Shown: positions 9,294 to 17,432 of the stretch, one piece after another | Position numbering within the stretch: position 1 is the first letter of the stretch | How the letters are laid out: every line of letters begins with the position of its first letter | Assembly: GCA_036272935.1 (NCBI GenBank) | Contig: DATAXP010000083.1 | Location: forward strand, 1 to 64,000 | Direction: 5' to 3' | From: DATAXP01 sp036272935 | Lineage (GTDB): Bacteria > Planctomycetota > Planctomycetia > Pirellulales > PNKZ01 | DNA length: 64,000 nucleotides | The notes under the pieces: model-generated | Told to the model about the DNA's origin: nothing | Databases searched by the model: none | The model's input: the letters and a program-made list of their open reading frames with translations, nothing else | Translations under genes and position numbers: made by a program

Positions 9294-9586
9294 TGAGCAC
9301 GCCTGAACCAACACGCGAAGAAGTCGGCAGGCTGCCGGGCGCGGTGCTGCTGGAGTTCGGGGCGTCGTGGTGTCCGCATTGCCAGGCGGCCCAGCCGGCA
9401 ATTGCGGCATGGCTAAAGCGGCATCCCGAGGTGCAGCACTACCCAATCGAAGATGGCCCGGGACGGCCGCTGGGAAGATCGTTTCGTGTGAAGCTGTGGC
9501 CCACGCTGGTGCTCTTGCGCGACGGCGCGGTTGTCAGCCAACTTGTTCGGCCCAGCGCCGACGAGATTGCAGGCCAGCAAGCCTGA
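9293..9586 (+). CDS. thioredoxin-family protein (CPHC active site)
   Basis: A 97-residue single-domain thioredoxin fold. The redox motif WCPHC lies at about residues 25-29, and the cis-proline loop LWPTLVLL is near residue 70. The CPHC dipeptide (Pro-His) is that of DsbA-like oxidants rather than the CGPC of housekeeping thioredoxin. There is no signal peptide, so it would act in the cytoplasm. It begins inside the stop codon of the DUF3592 gene. The substrate is unknown. Confidence 0.88.
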   Translation: MSTPEPTREEVGRLPGAVLLEFGASWCPHCQAAQPAIAAWLKRHPEVQHYPIEDGPGRPLGRSFRVKLWPTLVLLRDGAVVSQLVRPSADEIAGQQA

Positions 9587-9599
9587 GCATACCGAGCGG

Positions 9600-10505
9600 T
9601 CACTTGCCCGCCGCGGCGGACTCGCTGACCGCGGCCGGTACATAATCGGCACAAAACTCCGCGACCGCTTCGGCCAGGTCGTCGGCCGACTTCTCCGCTT
9701 CGGTAAGCGGCACGCGATACTGCCGGCCAAACTCGAACTGCATCGCGTCGATGCCGCCCGCCTGGTGACTGCCATAGGTGCGCACGATGTGCCCGCCGGC
9801 ATAGCGCTCCGGTTCGCGCTCCGTGGTGTCGAGCTTCGGCAGCACTTCGTAGCCGGCTGCCTCCATCAACCCCAACAAGCTGCTGCGTCCCATGTACGCC
9901 TCGGCTCCACGCCGCTCGGTGAGCATGCTTATCGTCAGACCGTTCTGGGTGCCACGGATCAACTTGTCGGGATAAGTCGACTGGCCATGGATATCGAGCA
10001 GTAGGCCGCCGTGCCAGCGCCGCTGCACGTCGCGACAGGCCGCGGCCAGCGCGGCGTGATAAGCGTCGTACACGGCCTTCGCCGCAGGCGATTCGTAAGC
10101 GTCCTCGGGCTTTCGATTGACGTCGCAATACTTCCGCGCGAAGCGAGCCCGCACCAGGTACGGTTTCTTGCCCAGCTTGCGTTCAAGCTCGGCGGCGAAC
10201 CGGTCCGCAAGTTCGCCGGTGTTGGTGTCGGCTTCGGTGACGAAACGGTAAATACCGTCGCGTCCTTTGCGCGGCGGGCAATCGGGAATCGCGTCGCGCC
10301 CACCGTGCGGCGCGGAGATGACGATCGGCAGATCTCCCTGCTGTACGGTGACAAGCGGATTCGCAACGGCCGGCGTAGCGTCGCCTTCGGCGCGCCCCCT
10401 TCCCGTGGCGAGGAACAGAAGCGCTAGTGCCAACGCACCGCGTCGTAGCCACGATCGTGCCCCTGGTGAGGATCGACCGTCATCGGCAGAATGGAGGATT
10501 GTCAT
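9600..10505 (-). CDS. exported N-formylglutamate amidohydrolase-like protein
   Basis: A 301-residue protein with the motifs of the N-formylglutamate amidohydrolase (HutG/FGase) family: ISAPHGGRDAIPDCP near residue 65, DTNTGELADRF near 95, KYCDVNRKPEDAYE near 125 and LLDIHGQS near 160. The His and Asp residues in these would hold the catalytic metal. The ATG at 10505 is preferred over an upstream TTG in the same frame. It gives an Arg-rich start followed by a hydrophobic stretch (ALALALLFLATG), so the protein is probably exported, unlike HutG of histidine breakdown. The substrate is therefore open. It is divergent from truB. Confidence 0.75.
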   Translation of the reverse strand: MTILHSADDGRSSPGARSWLRRGALALALLFLATGRGRAEGDATPAVANPLVTVQQGDLPIVISAPHGGRDAIPDCPPRKGRDGIYRFVTEADTNTGELADRFAAELERKLGKKPYLVRARFARKYCDVNRKPEDAYESPAAKAVYDAYHAALAAACRDVQRRWHGGLLLDIHGQSTYPDKLIRGTQNGLTISMLTERRGAEAYMGRSSLLGLMEAAGYEVLPKLDTTEREPERYAGGHIVRTYGSHQAGGIDAMQFEFGRQYRVPLTEAEKSADDLAEAVAEFCADYVPAAVSESAAAGK

Positions 10506-10547
10506 GCAACCGAGTATTGCAGCCGAAAGGTCCTGTCGCAACTTTCG

Positions 10548-11429
10548 ATGTCCCTATCCACGAGCGGCCTGATCAACGTCAACAAGCCACGCGGCCTTAG
10601 CTCGCGCGCCGTGGTCGATCGAGTTGCAAAGCTGGTGCGGCCGGCCAAGGCGGGGCACGCCGGCACGCTCGATCCGCTCGCCACAGGGGTGCTGGTCGTC
10701 GCGGTTGGCGCAGCGACACGCCTCATCGGGCACGTGCAGCGGATGCCGAAGCGGTATCGTGGGACTTTTTTGCTCGGCCGCAGCAGTCCGACTGAAGACA
10801 TCGAAGGGGACGTCGAGCTGTTGCTCGATGCGCCGGAGCCAAGCCGGGCGGAGTTGGACGTGGCCGCTGCGAAGCTGGTCGGCTCGCAGATGCAGCGGCC
10901 GCCGGCGTTCAGTGCCTTGAAGCTGCAAGGTCGCCCGGCGTACCAACTGGCGCGTCGTGGCCAGGCGGTCGAACTGGCGCCACGGCTGATCATGGTGTAC
11001 CAGCTCTCAGTAGCTCGTTATGACTATCCCGAACTGGTGCTCGACATCGAGTGCGGCGGCGGTACTTATGTTCGTTCGTTGGGGCGCGATCTGGCCGAGT
11101 CGCTTGGCACCGCCGCGGTCATGTCGGCGCTGGAACGAACCGCGATCGGTTCGTTCACCATCGAGCAAGCTTGCCCGTTCGAGGAACTCGACGGCCAGCG
11201 GTTGGCCGAAGTATTGCTGCAACCTGTTGCCGCGGTCGCTGACTTACCGAGCGTCGTGGTTACGTCCGAAGAGATCGTGCAGATTTCACACGCACGCTTC
11301 GTTCACCGTACCGACCTGCTGCCGGCTGACGAGTATACCGCGATGGACGAGGCGGGAAATCTGGTGGCACTGATGACTCCGCGAGGCGATGGATATCTCG
11401 GCGCCCACGTCAACTTCATCGGGAAATAA
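10548..11429 (+). CDS. truB: tRNA pseudouridine(55) synthase TruB
   Basis: Converts U55 of the T-loop of most tRNAs to pseudouridine. The 293-residue protein begins GLINVNKPRGLSSRAVVD and carries the TruB catalytic motif GHAGTLDPLATGVL near residue 45, where the Asp is the nucleophile. It continues with the family blocks QRPPAFSALKLQGRPAYQLAR and CGGGTYVRSLGRDLAE. The C-terminal PUA-like part is short. The start at 10548 matches the family. It faces away from the amidohydrolase-like gene, with a 42 bp gap between the chosen starts. Confidence 0.97.
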   Translation: MSLSTSGLINVNKPRGLSSRAVVDRVAKLVRPAKAGHAGTLDPLATGVLVVAVGAATRLIGHVQRMPKRYRGTFLLGRSSPTEDIEGDVELLLDAPEPSRAELDVAAAKLVGSQMQRPPAFSALKLQGRPAYQLARRGQAVELAPRLIMVYQLSVARYDYPELVLDIECGGGTYVRSLGRDLAESLGTAAVMSALERTAIGSFTIEQACPFEELDGQRLAEVLLQPVAAVADLPSVVVTSEEIVQISHARFVHRTDLLPADEYTAMDEAGNLVALMTPRGDGYLGAHVNFIGK

Positions 11430-11558
11430 TCGCCGATCGGGCTTCATGCTCGCAAATCCGCCTTCGACATGCCGCGAACCCTGGATTACCATGAAGTGTA
11501 CCCTAGGACCACCTGCGGCGACGAAACGATCTATGCTTATCCATCGACTGGCTCGCCA

Positions 11559-12557
11559 ATGAGCGTTGAGCCAGCCAGCGTGTTGGAACCGAGTGAAGCG
11601 CCGACGCCGCACGCCGGCCCCGATGCGTACATCGTCGTCACGCATAGCCAGCCCCATCCCGAGCGCGCGCAGCGCATCCTCGCGACCCATCCCGAGGTCC
11701 GCCGGCTTTTCGGGTTCAGCCATGCCAGTGCCGTGCTGATCGTGGCGATCGTCGGGTTTCAGATCGCCATGGCCTACGCAGTGAGCGAGTGGCCGCTGTG
11801 GCAGATCGTGCTGGTGTCGTTCTTCGTCGGCGCGTTTGCCGACCACGCGCAGTGGGTGCTGGTGCACGAGTGCGCCCACAATCTAGTGTTCCGACGAAAA
11901 TCGCTCAACCGCTGGGCGGCGCTGGTGGCGAACATTCCGTTCGTGCTCCCCTCGACGGTGAACTTCTGCATCTATCACTTGATGCACCATCGTCACTTGG
12001 GCAGCTACCACAACGACGCCGACATCGCCCCGCGCTGGGAAGCGTGGCTGCTTCGGCACGGGTTTCTCGGCCGCCTGACGTGGATGTGTTTCTACCCGTT
12101 CACGCAAGGCATTCGATCGTACCAGATCGACAATCGCGGCCGGCCCGGGTCGTGGGTGCCGTGGATTGTGCCGAACTATGTTTTTCAGATCACCGCGATG
12201 TTGCTACTGCTGTATTTCTGCGGTCGGCACACGTTTCGATATTTGATCGCCAGCGTGTTCTTCAGCATCGGCCCGCATCCCTTGGGCGCTCGATGGATTC
12301 AGGAACACTACGTGTTTCGCGACGGCCAGGAGACGTACAGCTACTATGGACCGTTGAACGTGGTATCGCTGAACATCGGCTACCACAACGAGCATCACGA
12401 CCTGCCGCAAATTCCGTGGCACCGTCTGCCGGCGCTCAAGCGGTTGGCGCCCGAGATGTACGACGGCCTGTACCGCCACACGTCGCTCGTGGGCCTGTGG
12501 TTGCGGTTCCTGTTCGACCGGCATTTGCAGGTCTACCGCATCGGCCGCGGCGAGTGA
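11559..12557 (+). CDS. fatty acid/sphingolipid delta-4 desaturase-type membrane enzyme
   Basis: A 332-residue di-iron membrane desaturase. It has the N-terminal block of dihydroceramide delta-4 desaturases (SQPHPERAQRILATHPEVR, about residues 29-47). The three histidine boxes follow: HECAH near 106, HLMHHRHLGSYHND near 145, and NEHHDLPQIPWHRLP near 278. It also has the family motif GPHPLGARWIQEHYVF. This order matches eukaryotic DEGS/DES enzymes rather than ordinary acyl-lipid desaturases. Several hydrophobic segments separate the boxes. An ATG at 11469 in the same frame is possible; 11559 is preferred because it gives the family length of about 323 residues. The true substrate (ceramide or another lipid) is inferred only. 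Confidence 0.85.
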   Translation: MSVEPASVLEPSEAPTPHAGPDAYIVVTHSQPHPERAQRILATHPEVRRLFGFSHASAVLIVAIVGFQIAMAYAVSEWPLWQIVLVSFFVGAFADHAQWVLVHECAHNLVFRRKSLNRWAALVANIPFVLPSTVNFCIYHLMHHRHLGSYHNDADIAPRWEAWLLRHGFLGRLTWMCFYPFTQGIRSYQIDNRGRPGSWVPWIVPNYVFQITAMLLLLYFCGRHTFRYLIASVFFSIGPHPLGARWIQEHYVFRDGQETYSYYGPLNVVSLNIGYHNEHHDLPQIPWHRLPALKRLAPEMYDGLYRHTSLVGLWLRFLFDRHLQVYRIGRGE

Positions 12558-12753
12558 CGTTTTCCGCGGCCGCAGGGTGGGCCGGCGGGGGCGCGCCTCG
12601 CTCTGAGCCGACAAACTTTTCCCAGACCGCATCTTCGGTCGATCCGGCAGTCAATCGCGGCCGCCGAGCGCGGCACGCGCGATTTGCCGGCCTTCACGAG
12701 TGGTAGAGTTGCTTGGTGCATTTGGAATTCCGCTCAACGTGGGCCTGCTATTG

Positions 12754-15297
12754 ATGTTTGCTGCGCGCAACCGGAAACGAGATCTGGTGGCTTTGGCGCT
12801 CACGGCGCTAGGACTGTTTCTCGCCTTGTCGTTGGCGACGTATCACCCGGCCGATCCGCCGAGCACGCTGGTGTGGCCGGCGCACGCCAAGGCACAGAAT
12901 TTGTGCGGACGCGCGGGAGCGCTGGTCGCGCATGCTCTGCTCGAAACGCTGGGCTGGGGAGCGTGGTACTCGGTTGTCTCGCTGGCCGGGGTGGTGGTGG
13001 TGCTCGGCCGCAACCGGGACATCAGCGACGGGCGCATGCGGCTGGCCGGCTGGATGCTTTCACTGTTGGCCTTCGTCACGCTCATTGCCATGCTGCGGCC
13101 GAACTGGTCGCCGGGGCCGGTCGTTGGTTCCGGCGGAGCGATCGGCGCCACGGGGCGGGCACTGCTCGAAGCCCACGTGGCCGCTGCGGGGGCCTATCTG
13201 CTGACGATCAGCATGTTGCTGGGCGGGCTATTACTGTGGACCGATTACTTTGTGTTCCACTGGGCCACGTGGCTGGTCGCCGCGCCGGTTCGCGCGGCCC
13301 GCGGCAAACGCTTGCTGGCCGGCAGGCTGCGCACCGATACGCCGCATGCCGTGCCGCTGGCCGATGGTCCGAGCGTGCGCATCGGCGGCAAGCCGGTCGC
13401 GGAAGTGGAAGACGATGAAGAGCCTGACGACGACGATGCGTCCGATGATAGACCTGAAGCGGACGGCGACGACCCGCTCGACGCCGCGGCGGAACTCGGC
13501 CCCGAGGCTGACGGTGCCACAACGCAATTGGCCACCGCGACCGATGTGCGCGTGAAGAAGCGCGGCCCGGTGAAACGCGACGAACGCCAGGAAGTGATGC
13601 ACCAGCTCGACGCCGCCGTCACGCATGCCGACACATCGGCCGACTACCAGCTCCCGCCGATCGAAATGCTGCTAGAGAACGAAGCATTCTCGTTCGAGGA
13701 GCAGGAGCAGGAAGTGCGCCGCAAGGCGAAGCTGCTTGAAAAGAGTTTTGCGAGCTTCGGGTTCAACGTGAAGGTGGTCGAGATCGAAACCGGCCCAGTC
13801 ATCGCGCAGTTCGAAGTGGAGCTGGAATCGGGCCTGCGGCTGTCGAAGATCACCAGCCTGGCCGACGACCTGGCGATCGCCCTGCGTGTGCCGAGCGTGC
13901 GCATCGTCGCGCCGATCCCGGGCAAGAACACCGTCGGCATCGAAGTGCCGAACGAGGAACGGCAGCTCGTGCGGCTGCGCGAGGTGATCGAAGAAGCGAA
14001 CGGCAAAGCCCAGAAGATGAAAATCCCCATCTACCTGGGCAAAGACGTTGCCGGCAACCCCATGGTCGCCGACCTGTCGAGCCTGCCGCACTTGCTGATC
14101 GCCGGCCGCACCGGCACCGGCAAGAGCGTGTGCTTGAACACCATTCTGATGTCGATGCTGATGACCCGCCGGCCCGACGAGGTGCGGATGCTGCTGATCG
14201 ATCCGAAGATGGTCGAGCTCAGCCCCTACAAAACGCTGCCGCACCTGATGCACCCGGTGGTAACCGACATGAAAAAGGCCGAGGCGTTGCTGGCCTGGGC
14301 CGTCGAGAAGATGGAAGAACGCTACGCGCTGCTGGCCCGCGCCGGCGTGCGGCACATCTCGGGCTACAACCAGCTCGGCGAAGAAGAGTTGATGGAGCGG
14401 CTGCAACCCGAGAGCGACGACGAGCGCAAGGCGATCCCGACGAATCTGCCGTACATCGTGATCGTGGCCGACGAGATGGCCGACCTGATGATGACGTCGG
14501 CTAAAGAAGTCGAGACGCACATCATCCGCCTGGCCCAGAAGAGCCGAGCGGTCGGCATCCACCTGGTGCTGGCGACGCAAAAGCCGACGGTCGATGTGAT
14601 CACCGGCCTGATCAAATCGAACCTGCCGGCACGCATCGCGTTCCAGGTGGCCAGCCGCACCGACAGCCGCGTGGTGCTCGACGAGATGGGTGCCGACAAG
14701 CTGCTGGGCAACGGCGACATGTTGTTTTTGTGGCCCGGCACCAGCACGTTGATCCGCGGCCAAGGCACCTACGTCAGCGACGACGAGATCAACAAGGTCG
14801 TCGAGTTCGTCGGCACCACCGAGCCGGACTTCGTCAAGGAACTGGTGCAGTTGAAGCCGGCCGACTCGACCGAGGGAGGCCCCGACCGCTTCAAGAAGCG
14901 CGATGAGTTGTACGAAGCCGCGATCGATCTCGTGGTGCGCGAAGGTCGCGGCAGCGTGTCGTTGTTGCAGCGAGCGTTGGGTATTGGCTACGGCCGCGGC
15001 GCCCGACTGATCGACTTCATGGCCGAGGACGGCATCGTCGGTGCGTACAACGGCTCGCAAGCCCGCGAGGTGCTGGTGACACTCGAACAATGGCTGGAAA
15101 TGAGCGGCCAGGTGGGCGGAGGCACGGATACCGCGATCACCGTCTCGCCAAAGCGCCCCAGCAACAAGATCCGCCCCGTGCCGGAAAAGCTTAATGAAGA
15201 AGATGCGGAACTCGACGAGCCGCCGTTCGAGGATGACGAAGAATCGTCGGACGAAGACGACGATGACGGCGAAGAAGACTGGTCGGACGAAGAATAA
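12754..15297 (+). CDS. ftsK: FtsK/SpoIIIE DNA translocase
   Basis: Hexameric DNA pump that clears chromosome ends from the closing septum. The 847-residue protein has four N-terminal membrane segments (about residues 10-190), then an acidic linker. The alpha and beta motor domains carry Walker A GRTGTGKS and Walker B YIVIVADEMADLMM, and include VASRTDSRVVLDEMGADKLLG. A gamma winged-helix domain follows (VREGRGSVSLLQRALGIGYGRGARLIDFM), then an unusually acidic tail of about 40 residues rich in Glu/Asp. The ATG at 12754 is chosen because family members begin with a short basic segment before TM1. An in-frame GTG at 12700 is the alternative. Confidence 0.95.
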   Translation: MFAARNRKRDLVALALTALGLFLALSLATYHPADPPSTLVWPAHAKAQNLCGRAGALVAHALLETLGWGAWYSVVSLAGVVVVLGRNRDISDGRMRLAGWMLSLLAFVTLIAMLRPNWSPGPVVGSGGAIGATGRALLEAHVAAAGAYLLTISMLLGGLLLWTDYFVFHWATWLVAAPVRAARGKRLLAGRLRTDTPHAVPLADGPSVRIGGKPVAEVEDDEEPDDDDASDDRPEADGDDPLDAAAELGPEADGATTQLATATDVRVKKRGPVKRDERQEVMHQLDAAVTHADTSADYQLPPIEMLLENEAFSFEEQEQEVRRKAKLLEKSFASFGFNVKVVEIETGPVIAQFEVELESGLRLSKITSLADDLAIALRVPSVRIVAPIPGKNTVGIEVPNEERQLVRLREVIEEANGKAQKMKIPIYLGKDVAGNPMVADLSSLPHLLIAGRTGTGKSVCLNTILMSMLMTRRPDEVRMLLIDPKMVELSPYKTLPHLMHPVVTDMKKAEALLAWAVEKMEERYALLARAGVRHISGYNQLGEEELMERLQPESDDERKAIPTNLPYIVIVADEMADLMMTSAKEVETHIIRLAQKSRAVGIHLVLATQKPTVDVITGLIKSNLPARIAFQVASRTDSRVVLDEMGADKLLGNGDMLFLWPGTSTLIRGQGTYVSDDEINKVVEFVGTTEPDFVKELVQLKPADSTEGGPDRFKKRDELYEAAIDLVVREGRGSVSLLQRALGIGYGRGARLIDFMAEDGIVGAYNGSQAREVLVTLEQWLEMSGQVGGGTDTAITVSPKRPSNKIRPVPEKLNEEDAELDEPPFEDDEESSDEDDDDGEEDWSDEE

Positions 15298-15302
15298 CTT
15301 CA

Positions 15303-15328
15303 CCCCTCTCCCCGCCGCGGGAGAGGGG
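15303..15328. repeat. palindromic repeat just after ftsK
   Basis: CCCCTCTCCC and GGGAGAGGGG form a perfect 10 bp stem around a 6-base loop, 5 bp after the ftsK stop. The same core occurs with altered loops at 27888-28007. It is followed by GCCGGGGTTAGGGG, a tail often seen with this type of bacterial repeat. It may also slow or end ftsK transcription, though there is no T-run. Confidence 0.8.
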
Positions 15329-15336
15329 CCGGGGTT

Positions 15337-15582
15337 AGGGGGGCAGAACAAACACCTCGCCCTGCACTCCTGCAGGCGCCGCCAAATCAACTCTTCCACG
15401 GCGTCGCACTCCTCCCAAATCTCGTGATTCCAGAATCGCACCACGCGATAACCGTTCGCTTCGAGCCAGCGCGTGCGCTCCGCGTCATACTCGGCTTGCT
15501 GCACATGCTGGCCGCCGTCAAGTTCTAGAACCAACCGGCGGTCGAAGCAAACGAAGTCGACGATCCATTCCATAACAGGGCG
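15337..15582 (-). pseudogene. DUF559 endonuclease-domain gene remnant
   Basis: The minus strand encodes about 80 residues of a DUF559 (Vsr/restriction-like) domain: RRPVMEWIVDFVCFDRR, LVLELDGGQHVQQAEYD, RTRWLEANGYRVVRFWN and EEL. These match the central and C-terminal part of the family, including the catalytic Asp/Glu-x-Asp region and the QH motif. The usual N-terminal part, with its helix ending in an RRQ-type motif, is missing. In its place are the palindromic repeats at 15626-15840. No stop codon follows: the frame runs into the repeat at 15303 and then antisense to ftsK. It is best read as a broken gene. An intact short gene starting at ATG 15573 is unlikely. Confidence 0.7.
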
Positions 15583-15625
15583 CCTCGACAATCGCTCCGT
15601 CGGTCGTTGCGGAGGAGTGAACGCC

Positions 15626-15686
15626 GTTGTCGCACGGTCTCCCGACCGTGCGACAACCGGATGGCTTGGTCGGGAGACCAAGCCAT
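15626..15686. repeat. double-hairpin palindromic repeat, copy 1
   Basis: Two adjacent perfect hairpins. The first is at 15626-15657 (14 bp stem GTTGTCGCACGGTC, loop TCCC). The second is at 15661-15686 (11 bp stem ATGGCTTGGTC, loop GGGA). A diverged second copy of the same two-hairpin unit lies about 155 bp downstream. The unit stands where the N-terminal part of the DUF559 gene should be. Confidence 0.85.
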
Positions 15687-15782
15687 AACGAGAGGATGAC
15701 GAAACGGTTGAGGCGGTTCTCCTTCCACGAGGACTTCATCCCTGGAACCGGTGCGGTTTCCCCGCGGGGAAACTATCGGCCG

Positions 15783-15840
15783 CCGTTGTCGCCCGGCCGT
15801 GCAACATCCGGGTGGAATGGTCAGGAGACCATTCCACAAC
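15783..15840. repeat. double-hairpin palindromic repeat, copy 2 (diverged)
   Basis: This is the second copy of the unit at 15626-15686. The first hairpin is degenerate (GTTGTCGCCCGGC against CGTGCAAC). The second is a perfect 10 bp stem at 15813-15836 (TGGAATGGTC, loop AGGA). Compensating changes keep the second stem although its sequence differs from copy 1. Apart from the repeats, the DUF559 remnant and the terminator at 15965, nothing else was recognised between 15298 and 16040. Confidence 0.75.
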
Positions 15841-15964
15841 GGGGACCATTGCACAACGGGGGCGTGTGGCCGACCGCCAATGGCCGAGGCACTTTTTTTA
15901 ACCCCATCAAGAACGCCTCGGCCGCAAGCGCGGGCCCGGCGTCCGAACGGTAGTTCGTGTTAGC

Positions 15965-16013
15965 AAGCGAGCCGCAGCGCGGCGCATGTGCCGCGCTGCG
16001 CGCTCGTTTTTTT
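15965..16013 (+). terminator. strong rho-independent terminator with no obvious upstream gene
   Basis: An 11 bp perfect stem, CGCAGCGCGGC (15973-15983) with GCCGCGCTGCG (15990-16000), has outer pairing from AGCGAGC to GCGCTCGT and then a run of seven T. It points along the plus strand, but no plus-strand gene ends nearby: ftsK stops 670 bp upstream. It could end a small RNA or late ftsK read-through, and it would insulate the GntR promoter 30 bp downstream. Confidence 0.75.
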
Positions 16014-16042
16014 GTGGGCCGGAAAAATTTCGCAAAATCTTC

Positions 16043-16070
16043 TTGACGCCGCCGAAGCTATCTGTACTAT
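16043..16070 (+). promoter_or_regulatory. sigma-70-type promoter of the GntR/ABC operon
   Basis: TTGACG (16043-16048) and TACTAT (16065-16070) are separated by 16 bp, close to the housekeeping consensus. Initiation would fall near 16077, about 27 bp before the regulator start. The -10 element lies inside the palindromic operator, so a bound regulator would block it. Confidence 0.7.
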
Positions 16071-16084
16071 GACAAGTAATACAG
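16062..16084. promoter_or_regulatory. probable operator of the GntR (YtrA-type) regulator
   Basis: A 23 bp imperfect palindrome with arms CTGTAnTA and TAnTACAG covers the -10 box and the presumed start of transcription, upstream of the GntR gene. Position and symmetry suggest autorepression. No other copy was noticed in the window. Confidence 0.6.
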
Positions 16085-16103
16085 TTGCTACGGATGACCT
16101 GCG

Positions 16104-16502
16104 ATGCACTGGCAAATCGAAACCTCGAGCAGCACGGCGATCTACGAGCAGCTCGCCGAGCAAATCCGCCGGGCGATCGCCCTGGGGCGGCTGAAGCCGC
16201 AGGAGCGCCTGCCGAGCGTGCGGCAGCTTTCGCGCGAACTGTTGGTCAATCCCAACACGGTTGCCAAGGCGTACCAGGAGCTCGACCGCCAAGGCTTGCT
16301 GGTCAGTCGGCCGGGCTTGGGCATCTTCGTCGCCGAGCCGCGCACTGATCTGACCAAGGCGGCTCGGAAAGAACGGCTGCTCGAACCGCTCGACCGCTGG
16401 CTGACGCTGGCCGTCCACCTGGGTTTCGAGTCCGACGAGGTGTTGCGCCTCATCAATGATCGCGTGGGTCGCTTTCAGTGGACGTCGACTGCTTCATCCT
16501 GA
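16104..16502 (+). CDS. GntR-family (YtrA subfamily) transcriptional regulator
   Basis: A 132-residue repressor. An N-terminal winged helix-turn-helix (residues about 10-75) is seen with IYEQLAEQIRRAIALGRL, LPSVRQLSRELLVNPNTV and AYQELDRQGLLVSRPGLG. The short C-terminal helical domain is that of the YtrA subfamily, which typically controls a neighbouring ABC transporter. That is the arrangement here: the ATPase gene starts 9 bp after this stop. The promoter and operator just upstream indicate that the regulator represses its own operon until an unknown signal relieves it. Confidence 0.93.
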   Translation: MHWQIETSSSTAIYEQLAEQIRRAIALGRLKPQERLPSVRQLSRELLVNPNTVAKAYQELDRQGLLVSRPGLGIFVAEPRTDLTKAARKERLLEPLDRWLTLAVHLGFESDEVLRLINDRVGRFQWTSTASS

Positions 16503-16511
16503 GGGCTCGTC

Positions 16512-17432
16512 ATGCAGTACGCCATCGCCACACATCGGCTGACCAAGTATTACGGGCCGCGGGCCGTCGTGCGCGATCTCGAGCTGCGCGTGCCGCGCGG
16601 CTGCGTCTACGGCCTGCTGGGACGCAACGGCGCCGGCAAGTCGACCGCACTCAAGATGCTGATGGGCATGGTGCGGCCCGATTATGGCCAGGTCGAACTG
16701 CTGGGCGAAGACTTGCACAGCATCTCACCGCAGACGCGCGGCCGCATCGCTTACCTGGCCGAAGGACATCCGCTGTACACGGGCATGACCATCGGCCAGG
16801 CGATCGCCTTCACGCGCCCCTTCTATCCGCGCTGGAACGGCCGGCTCGTCGAGCGCGTGCTCGACCATTTCGAACTGCCGCTGCGAAAGCGGATCGGTCG
16901 CTTGTCGAAGGGGCAGCGGGCCCAGGTGTCGCTCACGCTGGCGCTGGCGCCGGAGCCGGAGCTGCTGGTACTCGACGATCCCACGCTGGGGCTCGACACG
17001 AACGTGCGTCACGACTTTCTGGAATCGATGGTCCATTTGATCCAGCGGCAGGGACGTTCGATCTTGCTCAGCTCGCACATCCTGGCTGATGTCGAGCGAA
17101 TTGCCGACCGCGTGGGCGTGATGATCGACGGCGTGCTGCGCGTCGATTGCCCCACGGAGCATTTCAAGCGCTCGGTGCGAAAGGTGGTCGTCGAGTTCTC
17201 GGGAGCGATTCCCGAGCTGCCGGGGCTGGCAGGCTTGATCGGCGATGCGCAGTTCGGTGCGCGGCGCGAATTGGTGTTCGTCGGCTACGGCCGCCAGCAG
17301 CAGGCGGCGTTGGAAGCATTGGGGCCGAGCCGGCTGGAGGAGATCGACCTCGATTTGGAAGAGGCGTTCATCGAATACACGCGCGGGCCGCGCCGCCGCC
17401 GGTTCGTGCTCGACGAGGAGGCCGTCGCATGA
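16512..17432 (+). CDS. ABC transporter ATP-binding protein
   Basis: A 306-residue ATPase subunit. Walker A is GRNGAGKST near residue 38, the signature is LSKGQRAQVSL near 134, Walker B is LLVLDDPTLGLD near 155 and the switch His lies in ILLSSHILADVERIADR. The extra C-terminal region of about 90 residues resembles that of drug- or lantibiotic-type exporters. GAGGG precedes the ATG by 7 bp, and the stop overlaps the start of the permease gene (ATGA), so translation is coupled. The exported substrate is unknown. Confidence 0.95.
   Translation: MQYAIATHRLTKYYGPRAVVRDLELRVPRGCVYGLLGRNGAGKSTALKMLMGMVRPDYGQVELLGEDLHSISPQTRGRIAYLAEGHPLYTGMTIGQAIAFTRPFYPRWNGRLVERVLDHFELPLRKRIGRLSKGQRAQVSLTLALAPEPELLVLDDPTLGLDTNVRHDFLESMVHLIQRQGRSILLSSHILADVERIADRVGVMIDGVLRVDCPTEHFKRSVRKVVVEFSGAIPELPGLAGLIGDAQFGARRELVFVGYGRQQQAALEALGPSRLEEIDLDLEEAFIEYTRGPRRRRFVLDEEAVA

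Noticed and set aside
13672..15681. 669-codon minus-strand frame starting with a DUF559-like domain
   Set aside because: Only the first 110 codons hold the DUF559 remnant. The remainder is antisense to ftsK and has no protein-like features.
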